Below are positions 35,249 through 44,400 of a stretch of 64,000 nt of DNA, in pieces. The stretch is taken from positions 1,116,001 to 1,180,000 of the forward strand of contig OZ245729.1 of assembly GCA_965227215.1 (NCBI GenBank), written 5' to 3'. How positions within the stretch are numbered: position 1 is the first letter of the stretch; each line of letters begins with the position of its first letter. The notes beneath the pieces are model-generated. The model searched no databases and had not been told where the DNA came from. It saw only the letters and a program-made list of their open reading frames with translations. Origin of the DNA: Gracilimonas sp965227215. Its GTDB lineage: Bacteria > Bacteroidota > Rhodothermia > Balneolales > Balneolaceae. The position numbers and the translations under genes are program-made.

Positions 35249-35977
35249 ATGGCAGATCATTCAGAACATATACGTGAGGCGCTTCCCGATGAAAAAGTTG
35301 GAGGAGCTATTAAAGCGACACCTGGTCGGCCTCCGGCTGAGTTTTATTCCAGCTCTATACACTCTAATCCAAATTATTCAGTAGCTGGTAATTATTACCA
35401 TGAGCGCTGTCTTCAACTTGAAGGTCAGTTGAATGATGCAAATCGGAAAAACCAGCAAATCACCGATGAGCTTTTTCAAGCCCGAAAAGACCTTTCCCAG
35501 GATAAAACCGAGCTCCTTTTAGCCCATCAAAATGAAATTGCCCGGTTGAAAGAAGAATTCCGGGATAAAATGGATGGACTTAAAGAAGCCCATACTTCAA
35601 AAGTAAGTGAACTGGAGAAAACTATTGATCAGTTAGATCGCGAGCAGTTCAGAAAAGATTTGGAATACAAAGCCTCTCAACAATCTCCTGGCAACCAGAT
35701 CACCGAGCATTTATTAAAGAAATCCCCTGACCTTGTTGACGCTATTGGGGGTATTATCAGCATTATTGCAGGACAACGTCATGGAATGGGGCCTGTTCCA
35801 ATGACGCCTAGCTCAGGTCCTTTTACTTCTAATGTAGGAGGTGAATATGCCTCAGGGGCTGCCGAGTTCGGTTCTACCGAGCCGGATCTCCCCAATGATC
35901 ACTCATCAGCCACCGATGATCCAGCTGCGAAAAACGAACAAACAGAGAATCAGGAAACCGAAAAATCTGAGCAATGA
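35249..35977 (+). CDS. Coiled-coil protein, first gene of the late operon
   Basis: From the ATG at 35249 (MADHSEHIREALPDEK; a GTG eight codons upstream is possible) the product is 242 residues. A flexible proline/serine start precedes a coiled coil from about 50 to 140 (CLQLEGQLNDANRKNQQITD ... VSELEKTIDQLDREQF). A glycine/serine-rich region and a very acidic C-terminus (about 205-242) follow. Such an architecture fits a scaffold or virion assembly factor, but no family was recognised. It overlaps the next gene by 4 bases. Confidence 0.6.
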   Translation: MADHSEHIREALPDEKVGGAIKATPGRPPAEFYSSSIHSNPNYSVAGNYYHERCLQLEGQLNDANRKNQQITDELFQARKDLSQDKTELLLAHQNEIARLKEEFRDKMDGLKEAHTSKVSELEKTIDQLDREQFRKDLEYKASQQSPGNQITEHLLKKSPDLVDAIGGIISIIAGQRHGMGPVPMTPSSGPFTSNVGGEYASGAAEFGSTEPDLPNDHSSATDDPAAKNEQTENQETEKSEQ

Positions 35978-36402
35978 CTACTCACCAACCATACATGAAT
36001 CTAATACGGTCTGCTTTAGACTTTATGAACGTGGATGCGCCCTCTACCTCCCGATACATCTCCTATGTACGTACGGTTCAGAATCAAATTCAGATCATCG
36101 AAAAGATGGAAAAAAGGGCATTAACGGTCGCCGACTGGATTAAAATAGCTATTGAATTAGGTAGACAAGCACTGGAAAGAGATATTGGCCCAAAACGAAT
36201 TGCAGAAAGCATATATCCCCTTATGGATGGATCAGGGCAATTCTCAAGCTACGCCAAACTCTCTGCCGGTGCTGCTACCCATCTTTTGTTAATCTGGACA
36301 GGAACCTTCCGATCTATTAGACCCGAAGAGCGGATGTTGCTGGTTGATGTGATTGCCGAGCTCCAAAAACTATATCTCAACCGAAACGAAGTGAGCCTAT
36401 GA
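35974..36402 (+). CDS. Uncharacterised helical late-operon protein
   Basis: The 142-residue product is predicted all-helical (LIRSALDFMNVDAPSTSRYI, VADWIKIAIELGRQALERDI, RMLLVDVIAELQKLYLN). It has no membrane segment and no recognised motif. ATGA overlaps at both ends tie it to the neighbouring genes, so it is probably translated with them. Confidence 0.55.
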   Translation: MTTHQPYMNLIRSALDFMNVDAPSTSRYISYVRTVQNQIQIIEKMEKRALTVADWIKIAIELGRQALERDIGPKRIAESIYPLMDGSGQFSSYAKLSAGAATHLLLIWTGTFRSIRPEERMLLVDVIAELQKLYLNRNEVSL

Positions 36403-36620
36403 GCAAGGTAAAGACAAAAACCATTTCACAAGTTCGAAATACTCTTTTTTCTTTGGCCGATACCAAAGCTATCACAGCCATTACCCGCAACGGTGTATTT
36501 ATAGGTGTTTTAATAACATGTGGTGAATCTACCTCAGAATGGGCTGCCCTTCGTCAAAGACGAGTATTAGATAACCCAGTACACAATATAACAGAACTTA
36601 CGAAGGGAGTTCTTGGGTAA
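36399..36620 (+). CDS. Phd/YefM-like small protein
   Basis: The 73-residue product matches the Phd antitoxin pattern: SQVRNTLFSLADTKAITAIT, then RNGVFIGVLI, which mirrors the 'ITRxGxPVAVLI' strand of Phd/YefM. No toxin gene follows; the next gene encodes the transglutaminase-like protein. It may be a reused antitoxin-type repressor of the late operon or may neutralise a host toxin. Confidence 0.55.
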   Translation: MSKVKTKTISQVRNTLFSLADTKAITAITRNGVFIGVLITCGESTSEWAALRQRRVLDNPVHNITELTKGVLG

Positions 36621-37633
36621 TGCAGAGCTCCTACGTCAACATATTACCAGATACCCAGCAGCAACATGCCAGAGCACGGGCTGTGGATGCTTCTTTGGGA
36701 GCATCCACAGTACCTCTTTCTACCCGACGACAGGCTTATCCTGGTGTGGAAGGTGTGCTTTCGGAGGCAAGCAGGCTGGTTAGCAAATATACCGGCGACG
36801 AGCGCATTCGCTCGCTGGCCCTCAAAATTACAAGCACGATCCGACGACACCGGCTTACCGGACAACCCGACCTGCGAAATATTGATGCTATTGCCTCCGC
36901 CATATACAAGTGGATGGTACGCAACGTGAATTACGTGCGCGATCCGTGGGATGTCGAGCGTATTCAGTCGCCCTTTGTCACCATAACCCAACAGGCTGGT
37001 GACTGCGACGATCATGCCATTTTAGGTGCAGCCTTGCTGCAAAGCCTGGGTATTCAAACGGGCTTTCGCATTGTCTCGCGAACCGGACGCCACTATGACC
37101 ATATTTACGCGGTGTACCAATCACCTACGGGGTGGAAATCATTCGATACCACCGTGCTTAAATACCCCGGCTACGTGTTTGACGAGCGGCTGATTAAAAA
37201 ATCCAGGCATGTCACCAACCAGATGCCGGAAGGTTTGGGGTTTGATCCCATTACGCTACTTACCACGGCTACCACAATGGCCAGTACCGGAATGACGCTC
37301 AAAAATACCTTGTCCAACATATTTGGAGCCAAAGATAAGGATGAGCGTCAATTGCGTGGAGCCCTGCGAGACTACCTGATGCAGCGGGGCGTGCAATCCG
37401 AGGTGATCAGTCTTTCCCAAAAAGACAATGCCACCCTTCAGCGCTACGTGCAGATTATAGATGAACTTGGTGCTCCGGCGGTTCAGCAACTGAATCGCTA
37501 CGGGCAACTATCCCCGGTTTGGGTTACTCAACAACAAGCAGCAAATAAAACCAAAAAAATGGGGCTGTATGCCGGAATCGCTATTGGAACACTGGTTCTG
37601 ATTGGTGGCGGGTATATGCTTCTAAATACATAG
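36620..37633 (+). CDS. Transglutaminase-like enzyme with C-terminal membrane anchor
   Basis: The 337-residue product has a transglutaminase/cysteine-protease-like core at about residues 85-190: IYKWMVRNVNYVRDPWDVER, Cys129 in QAGDCDDHAILGAALLQSLG, His161 in HYDHIYAV and Asp176 in WKSFDTTV, a complete Cys-His-Asp triad. The last residues form one hydrophobic helix (GLYAGIAIGTLVLIGGGYML), with no signal peptide. It is the first of seven consecutive single-anchor proteins, so I infer a virion membrane protein that crosslinks virion components or acts on peptidoglycan at entry. Confidence 0.75.
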   Translation: MQSSYVNILPDTQQQHARARAVDASLGASTVPLSTRRQAYPGVEGVLSEASRLVSKYTGDERIRSLALKITSTIRRHRLTGQPDLRNIDAIASAIYKWMVRNVNYVRDPWDVERIQSPFVTITQQAGDCDDHAILGAALLQSLGIQTGFRIVSRTGRHYDHIYAVYQSPTGWKSFDTTVLKYPGYVFDERLIKKSRHVTNQMPEGLGFDPITLLTTATTMASTGMTLKNTLSNIFGAKDKDERQLRGALRDYLMQRGVQSEVISLSQKDNATLQRYVQIIDELGAPAVQQLNRYGQLSPVWVTQQQAANKTKKMGLYAGIAIGTLVLIGGGYMLLNT

Positions 37634-37636
37634 ACC

Positions 37637-38059
37637 ATGAGTAAAAGTGGATTTATCATACCCTTAGAAGATACTGTTATCGGAGAGGAAGACGCGGTGA
37701 TTGCTGTAGCCATCAGTCCCGGACTGGGCAACTGGGAAGAATCTGACCCGTGCCGATACGCCAATCAAAGCTGTAAAGGCAAAATGTTTGGCAAGCTGAA
37801 AAGCTGCCGGCGTCAACGCGAGAAAAGTCAGGCGCTATGCAAAGCGCACGAAGCTTCCCTTCAAAAGAAAGCCCAGTGGGAAGGTCAGCGCGAGGAAATG
37901 ATGCAGGCGCTCCAGACCAATCTTACCACCACCGCTTCCCAGCAGCAAACAGCCAATTCGACCATGAAGTCGGGTATTGCTGTGGGGGGAGTCGCCCTTA
38001 CCGGAGCCATTGCTTTGGCGGTGTTGATGCTCAAACGAAAAAAGAAATCTTCTAAATAA
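37637..38059 (+). CDS. Small tail-anchored protein with cysteine motif
   Basis: The 140-residue product has four cysteines in CRYANQSCKGKMFGKLKSCR plus a later Cys, possibly a metal site or disulfide knot. A charged helix follows, then a C-terminal membrane segment (SGIAVGGVALTGAIALAVLML) and RKKKSSK at the end. Its N-terminal half is rich in negative charge (PLEDTVIGEEDAV). It is probably a virion membrane protein by context; no family was recognised. Confidence 0.6.
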   Translation: MSKSGFIIPLEDTVIGEEDAVIAVAISPGLGNWEESDPCRYANQSCKGKMFGKLKSCRRQREKSQALCKAHEASLQKKAQWEGQREEMMQALQTNLTTTASQQQTANSTMKSGIAVGGVALTGAIALAVLMLKRKKKSSK

Positions 38060-38071
38060 GCAGGCCTTCCC

Positions 38072-38395
38072 ATGACCAAACAACCCAGCGGTTACACCAG
38101 TTTTGATCTACTCAACCAGAAAGCGGCTACCGTTACCCAGCCCACCCAAACCAAATTTGGCTCGGCTTTAACCTCGATCAGTGACCTGCTTAAGACGGCA
38201 ACCGATACCGTGGTGACCATAGATGGGGTCGTCAACAAAGGTGGTAACAAGTCCGGTGGCGGACAACCGACCGTCTTATATCCAGGCCAAGGCACACCGG
38301 CTTCGGGTGGCACCGGCGACATGATCAAGTATGCGGGCATAGCAGGCATCGCCATTGGCGGTGGCATTATTCTACTCAAAGTACTGAAGAAGTAA
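38072..38395 (+). CDS. Small tail-anchored protein
   Basis: The 107-residue product has a serine/threonine/glycine-rich ectodomain-like part (DTVVTIDGVVNKGGNKSGGG) and a C-terminal membrane helix (IKYAGIAGIAIGGGIILLKV) ending in LKK. The GIAIG glycine motif recurs in the neighbouring proteins (36620, 39741), suggesting that the anchors share a packing mode. It starts 12 bases after the previous stop. Confidence 0.6.
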   Translation: MTKQPSGYTSFDLLNQKAATVTQPTQTKFGSALTSISDLLKTATDTVVTIDGVVNKGGNKSGGGQPTVLYPGQGTPASGGTGDMIKYAGIAGIAIGGGIILLKVLKK

Positions 38396-38397
38396 GT

Positions 38398-38667
38398 ATG
38401 CAAGCCGGACGAATTTCAACATTTCTCGATGGTGGCGTTCCAGGTGGCCATGCCCCAGCAGTACTCCCGGAGGTAGAAGATACTTCCTACGAACAGCCGG
38501 ATATGCAGGTCATTGAAATGGGCGAAGGCGAGCAGCCTACGGCCAAAAAACTTTGCCAGCGACTTCAGGAGCAGCCGATTTCACTTTCGCAGTGGATTCG
38601 GGATAACCAGAACAACTTGCTAATCGCAGGTGGCCTGTATGTGGGCTACCGCTTATTACGGAGCTAA
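38398..38667 (+). CDS. Small tail-anchored protein
   Basis: The 89-residue acidic product (GGHAPAVLPEVEDTSYEQPD, then MQVIEMGEGEQ) ends with NNLLIAGGLYVGYRLLRS, a short membrane anchor with basic end. No family is recognised. The start is 2 bases after the previous stop, inside the single-anchor series. Confidence 0.55.
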   Translation: MQAGRISTFLDGGVPGGHAPAVLPEVEDTSYEQPDMQVIEMGEGEQPTAKKLCQRLQEQPISLSQWIRDNQNNLLIAGGLYVGYRLLRS

Positions 38668-38668
38668 G

Positions 38669-39352
38669 ATGAACGCGCAATCAGGATATATCGGTACCGG
38701 ACTCGGGCAGCTCAACCTGTCCAGCAATATCATAAGCTCCGAGGCTGTGGAACTTCGCATTATCGGGCGTAACCCCACCTCGGGGAACCCGCCCAGCGGC
38801 GTCCCGTTTTCCCTCGATCTTGAAATTGAAACTTTCCGAAACTGGGCAAAAGTGGTTTTTCTGCCGTTTATGGCCAGCTGGGGGCAATGCCCCGACGCCC
38901 TTGTTGTAGTTCGATCGGAGCAGACCGGATCGGTTTTAGGCTTTCAGCGGTTTGGAACGTCTATGATGGATGGATGCCGGGCTCAAGGGCGCGTCATCTT
39001 TGACCGCTCGTTTGTTCCCACCTCGGGCCATAAAGTGATTTTTGAAGTGTACCCCGACGATGTTGATTTGAGCAAGCTATCCGCTTCCGATCTCATTGCA
39101 AAGTCCGCACCCATTTCTCTCGATCTGGACCAGAAAACCGGCGAGCAGTCTGGGGTGTATTCTCCCCCTACCGAGTCGTGGTACAAGATACCCGAACTTG
39201 GGCCTGTAAATACCCTTGGGGAAGTAAACACACTACTCAAACGGGTGATCATTATATCGGTTGCTGGCGCGGGGCTGTATTTCTTAGCCCCTCTGCTCCC
39301 CGGACTTCGGGCGGGCATCATAGCTTTAGCTCCAAAAGCAGGTACCGAATGA
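38669..39352 (+). CDS. Beta-rich tail-anchored virion protein candidate
   Basis: From the ATG at 38669 the product is 227 residues. The first 150 are beta-rich (LSSNIISSEAVELRIIGRNP, VPFSLDLEIETFRNWAKVVF, KVIFEVYPDDVDL). A hydrophobic hairpin of two segments near the C-terminus follows (VIIISVAGAGLYFLAPLLPG, LRAGIIALAPKAG). It could be a jelly-roll-like minor capsid or membrane-cementing protein; the fold is inferred only from strand pattern. Confidence 0.55.
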   Translation: MNAQSGYIGTGLGQLNLSSNIISSEAVELRIIGRNPTSGNPPSGVPFSLDLEIETFRNWAKVVFLPFMASWGQCPDALVVVRSEQTGSVLGFQRFGTSMMDGCRAQGRVIFDRSFVPTSGHKVIFEVYPDDVDLSKLSASDLIAKSAPISLDLDQKTGEQSGVYSPPTESWYKIPELGPVNTLGEVNTLLKRVIIISVAGAGLYFLAPLLPGLRAGIIALAPKAGTE

Positions 39353-39744
39353 GATCCGGATTTGCCTCACATACTGGCTCCGCCTTACATGGCATGGACG
39401 ATTACCTGCAGCGCACCTCACAAAACGCCTTCAAGCTGTTTGCAGGGAAACTTCAGAGCGCCACGAGCGGTCGTCGCGGCCAGCTTGCAACGATGGGACT
39501 CAACCTGGCCAACTTGACCACCAGCAAAGCAGGCATCAACAAGATATATGAGCAAAACGCCGGAGTCATTGACGCCTACTTCGAATATGTGGATTTGGTG
39601 GCTCTGTCAAAGAAATTAACTAGCGATGATGCTTTATCATCCTCAGCTAAATCACCACTGATAAAGTATAGCTCTACACTTCTGATCGGTATCACAATAG
39701 GTGTGCTTGCATATCGAAAGTATAACTTAACATCGAAGAAATGA
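39349..39744 (+). CDS. Small tail-anchored helical protein
   Basis: From the ATG at 39349 (MRSGFASHTGSALHG; overlaps the previous stop by 4 bases) the product is 131 residues. It has a basic helical region (NAFKLFAGKLQSATSGRRGQ) and a C-terminal membrane helix (SSTLLIGITIGVLAYRKYNL) followed by TSKK. No family was recognised; it is part of the anchored-protein series. Confidence 0.55.
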   Translation: MRSGFASHTGSALHGMDDYLQRTSQNAFKLFAGKLQSATSGRRGQLATMGLNLANLTTSKAGINKIYEQNAGVIDAYFEYVDLVALSKKLTSDDALSSSAKSPLIKYSSTLLIGITIGVLAYRKYNLTSKK

Positions 39745-40061
39745 TTCTCAGTAAAGGCGCCTCAGGGCAACAGGTTATCAGGCTCCAAGCAGGATTGCAA
39801 AAAGCAGGCTTTGATCTACCTCAATATGGTATTGACGGAAAATTTGGAAGTGAAACACAATCTGCCGTTATGAAGGCTCAACGCAGGTATTCTCTTCCCG
39901 TAACCGGGGAGGTAGGGCCAACACTACTTGCAAAACTGGGGGTATCCAATGCTCCACTAAATATGAAAACAGATAAAAAAGCCATGCTGACCAAAGCTGT
40001 TCTGGCTGGAATTGCCATCGGTACTTTATTTGTGATCGCTAAAAAAATGAGGAACCGTTGA
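39741..40061 (+). CDS. Peptidoglycan-binding protein with C-terminal membrane anchor
   Basis: The 106-residue product is one PG_binding_1 domain: GASGQQVIRLQAGLQKAGFD, YGIDGKFGSETQSAVMKAQR and LPVTGEVGPTLLAKLG. A membrane helix (AVLAGIAIGTLFVIAKKMRN) follows. The domain binds peptidoglycan, and fused to an anchor it could hold the virion membrane against the host wall during DNA delivery. It overlaps the upstream gene by 4 bases. Confidence 0.8.
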   Translation: MILSKGASGQQVIRLQAGLQKAGFDLPQYGIDGKFGSETQSAVMKAQRRYSLPVTGEVGPTLLAKLGVSNAPLNMKTDKKAMLTKAVLAGIAIGTLFVIAKKMRNR

Positions 40062-40062
40062 T

Positions 40063-41481
40063 ATGGACATCAAGAACACCATGAGCGCCAAAGAGCTGGC
40101 GACCCTCAACATCAAAGGCATTAAAATAGAAAGTCCATACGGGACGCTTCTTGGAGAGCCGGAGAAAAATGCCGTCATCTTTATCTGGGGTGAGAAAGGG
40201 GCCGGAAAGTCTACCTTCAGTTTAGGCCTTGCCAACGCGCTGGCCCAGCACGGTAGAGTTGAATACATTCCCGCCGAAGAGCATTTCGGGAAAACACTTA
40301 TTGACCGCGTAAAACGACTAAAAGCAACGCATGGTAACCTGAATTTTACCAAATGGAAGTCGCTCACCTCCCTTAAAGAAACGCTGCTTAAAAACAGATC
40401 CGCCTTTTGCGTGCTGGATTCCATCACCGTCATTGACGCCAAAGACGCCTCAACGGTTGAACTGGCCCAATGGTGCCGGGAGCAAGGCATTGGCTTCATC
40501 ATGGTGGCTCATGCGACCAAAGACGGTAAATATAAGGGCAACACCAGTATCGCACACGAATGCGACATTGAAATTAAAGTCACCAAAGAGGGACTGGCTG
40601 AGACCGAAAAAAACCGCTATCAGTTATTAAATGCCATCGATGTTCCATTTGGCACATTACCCACTGCCGAAACTCTAAAAACTATTCCTCCGCTTACGCA
40701 AAGCCAGCATGAAGGTGTGGAAGATCAGCTTTCTAATAATGAGACCTCAACAGATGAGGAACTCATCAACTTCTTTCAGGATGAATTTGGCCTCACTAAA
40801 CAGCAGGCAGCCCATTGGATATCAAAACGAGGAAGCTATTTAATGAATCCCACACACAGCGAGCCACGCGAAAATCCCGTAGAGTTGCCATTTACGATCA
40901 CACTCAAAAAAATCAATACCCTCCACAAACTGCGCTCTTGGAAACGGGTGAATTCCCTGCTCGGCTCTAAAATGCCGTGCTATGCAAAACAGCATTCCGG
41001 GGAATCCGAACGGGCAACGCTGAGCATTCGCTACGTGCCTGACTACTACAACAAACGCTACATCGTGGAGCTGCTCATTGACGGGGAGCTGAAAACCCAG
41101 ATTTGCACCGAAGGGGCCCAAGGCGGATTTGCTGCTTCCTGGGCCCAGCTGGTAAAAAAGCACGGCAATCTGGAAGTGCAGATCCTCGCCCAGGATCACG
41201 CGAAAAAAGTACTGGGCGCGCGAGAATACCGGAGGCAGGAAAAATTGCAAGGTGGCACCGCAGATTGCCCGCCAACTGGCAAAGCCAAGACGAAGAAAAA
41301 ACCCAAGCGCAAACCTACTCCACCCAAGAAAAAAACCGCCAGGAAAAAACCGGCGGTAAAGAAATCTAAACCGGCACCTAAGCCAAAGAAGCAGGCTACT
41401 CCAAAGGCTGAAGTGGATCTGGAAGCCGCTCGAAAAAGCCAAGCCAAACTCGACGCCTTTTTAGAAAAAGTACTTAGCTAA
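40063..41481 (+). CDS. RadA/RecA-type ATPase with basic C-terminal tail (packaging candidate)
   Basis: The 472-residue product has a RecA-fold ATPase at about residues 30-210: Walker A IFIWGEKGAGKSTFSLGLAN, Walker B-like AFCVLDSITVIDA, and FIMVAHATKDGKYKGNTSIA, a loop very similar to RadA. A RENP sequence near residue 268 marks the change to a second, unidentified domain (about 270-395). The last 75 residues are lysine/proline-rich, histone H1-like. In this element it is the only candidate for a genome-packaging or DNA-condensing motor; a RadA-like recombination role is equally possible. Confidence 0.7.
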   Translation: MDIKNTMSAKELATLNIKGIKIESPYGTLLGEPEKNAVIFIWGEKGAGKSTFSLGLANALAQHGRVEYIPAEEHFGKTLIDRVKRLKATHGNLNFTKWKSLTSLKETLLKNRSAFCVLDSITVIDAKDASTVELAQWCREQGIGFIMVAHATKDGKYKGNTSIAHECDIEIKVTKEGLAETEKNRYQLLNAIDVPFGTLPTAETLKTIPPLTQSQHEGVEDQLSNNETSTDEELINFFQDEFGLTKQQAAHWISKRGSYLMNPTHSEPRENPVELPFTITLKKINTLHKLRSWKRVNSLLGSKMPCYAKQHSGESERATLSIRYVPDYYNKRYIVELLIDGELKTQICTEGAQGGFAASWAQLVKKHGNLEVQILAQDHAKKVLGAREYRRQEKLQGGTADCPPTGKAKTKKKPKRKPTPPKKKTARKKPAVKKSKPAPKPKKQATPKAEVDLEAARKSQAKLDAFLEKVLS

Positions 41482-41484
41482 GCC

Positions 41485-44400
41485 ATGCCAGCAGTTAAAA
41501 CAAATATCGACCAGATTACGCACCTGTCCACCGGCGACTTTGATCACTGGCTGGGCGACTGGGATGCCGACGGGATTGTCAATATTGACGATCCCAACCC
41601 GCTTACTCCAGGCGACACCGCACCGGTTTCCGAGGCTGAATTGGCCCCACAGATCAAGGCAGTAATTGAGGCAAAAAACAACTACATCCCGGCCCTGAAA
41701 AAGGTTATGAAAGGCCTTATCGGGATGAATTTGGCGCTGGTCGTAAAGGGGCGCATTAAAGAAATGTATTCCACGCTGGGCAAACTCATTCGCAAGCGGT
41801 TTCCCTTTACCGAAAAGATTGCTACCAAAGCCGGAGAAACATATACTACCGGCCTGACCGATGTAGCCGGGTGTATGGCGATTGCCGAAACACAGGCTCA
41901 GGTCGATCAGATGGTGAAGCGTATCCTATCGGGCGAATTAGGTGAGGTCTGGGAACACGAAGACAAGTATAAAAACCCCGCCAATGGTTACCGCGCCCAT
42001 CATTTTATCCTTGTAGTGGACGAGCAGTACCCGGTCGAAATCCAGGTAAAAACCAAACGCATGTCCATGATTTCGGCGGCCTCGCATCAGCCCTATAAAG
42101 TGGGGCAGCTTAACGGAGCGCTGCTGGAAGAATTGACCCAGCTGGCCTGGAAAGCCGACCAAGGCGACACCGAATCAGCGGAACAACTGGACCCGTATTT
42201 AGCCGATCTGGACGCGCTGGAAACCCAGCTTACTCTTCGATCTAATCCAAGTGGAGAGCTTCAGCAACTTCAGGCAAATTTTGAGCTGGCCACCAGCAAA
42301 CTGGCCCTGGCGTTTCAGCTGGACAAGTTTCCCTCCGAATACAAGCAGGAAGCCCTGGAGCTATTCCGGGCACACGGTCGCATCATCGGCGTCGATTTTG
42401 ACGGGGTATTTAACCGAGCCTCATCTGAGAAGCCAACACCTGCCAAGCAGCCCAAAAAGAAATCAGGCCAATCAACTTATAGGTTTAGCGACACCGAACT
42501 TTCAGAATTTGCGCCCATCAAGCTAACGGCCTCCGAGCGCCGAAAGGCCAATGAAGCGGCCATTTCCGTACTTGAAAAAGAAGACCGTGCAATTACCAAA
42601 TCCGATATCGAAGTGCTCCGCTCTTACACCGGTGCCGGCGGACTCGGTTACACCGAATCCACTGAGCAGTCCAAACGAGGTCTGCTGAATGAGCACTACA
42701 CGTCCTACCCCGTGGTCAAACTCATCTGGGATAAGCTTCAACAAATGGGTGTTACGGGTGGTAATATCCTTGAGCCAGGTTCCGGCGTGGGTAACTTTGC
42801 CGGATTCCTTCCCGACCGCGACAAATTCCGCATGGTTATGGTGGAGCGTTCGGCTATCAGTTCGCGTATAGCACATCTTTTGTACCCTATGCAGACCGTG
42901 CGACACGAAAACTTTTCCGGCACCGATCTTTCCCTATATAACCTCACCGGCGTAGTGGGAAACGTACCTTTTGGCGACCTGAAAATCCATGCCTCCCGCG
43001 ACCCACTCGCTCCACTTAGCCCGCGCATTCACGACTACTTTATCCTCAAATCGTTAGACGCTCTCAAGCCCGGCGGCTTTCTGGCTGTGATCAGCTCAAC
43101 CGGCACGATGGACAAAAAAGACCCCTCCATTCGGCAAGCCATGGTGCAACGCGCCCGCTTTGTGGGGGCCTACCGGCTGCCATCGACTGCGTTTAAAGAC
43201 AACGCCGATACCACTGTAACGACCGATATTCTCTTTTTCCAAAAGTATGGGGAGCACCAGGGCGAAATCCATCCGGACGTGGACTCGAAACTCAACCAAC
43301 TTTTTGCACAGGAAGATCTGATTGAAAGTCAGGTATCCTATAACGGAGAAACCTACCAGGCTTTTTACAACCCATATTTCAAAGAACATCCTAACCACGT
43401 GTTGGGCGAGCATATTCAGGGGCACCACGTACAGTTTTATTCCCGTATGGGAGTGAAAGGTGAACTTTCTGAAGGTCTCATTCAACGTGTACTATCTGAC
43501 GGGCTGACTTTTCCTTACGCGCTTCCGGTCGAGATGCCATTGTACAACATTCCCGATGACGGAATTATGCTCGACCTTCCAAGGTCGTACCATCCGGGAA
43601 ATATCGTTTTCCACGAGAACCATTTTTACGAGAAACAGCGACGGTTTTTCAAGCGCCTTACCCTCAAAGGCGGCTCCGGACTGGAGTCTCGCATCGGATC
43701 GGCCTGTCAGCTACTCGACAAATATGATGATTATATAACCGCGCTGGCGCAGGAAACGGGCGAAAAAGACGCCCTCCGCACCGAATTCAAACAGCTTTTA
43801 TCGGGTCACATCGAACAGTACGGGATTCCCGATGAAGACGAAGACATTCGCAAGGTGTTCAAGTTTGATAACCGGCTCTATAAGCTCACAACCCTCGTAA
43901 AGCGAGATCCGCTAAACGGGGAGCTGGTTTACGCCGATATCATCGACGCCGATTCCATGTTCAACCGCAACTACGTGCCTGCGATCAAAGACTCCGACGA
44001 TCTGGCCGAGCTGGCCATGTTCGGGCGCAGTATTGGTGAGACCTTAGATCTTGACTTCTACCAGTCGGTGTACAAAGGAGGAACGGCCAGCAAAGAAGAC
44101 CTGGAAAAAGCGCTCCAGGATCACCCTGACTTTTACTGGAATCCGGCCACCGGAAACCACGAATTTCGCTACCAGTACCTCTCCGGTAATGTGCGCGAGA
44201 AACTGCAACTCGCCCAGGAGCACGAGCTGGAAAAGAACATCAAAGCGCTACAAGAGGTGGTGCCCGAATGGATCGACGTGTACAACATTACCGTGGACCC
44301 GCAGCACGTGTTTACCTATTTGCCCGCCAAAGCCATTGAAGAATGGATTACCGATGAAATGAACTACGATCGAGTCGAAACCGGCCTGGTCAAAGACAAG

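Noticed and set aside
35139..35384. An 81-codon frame overlapping the coiled-coil gene
   Set aside because: Overlaps the better supported gene in another frame and has no recognised features.
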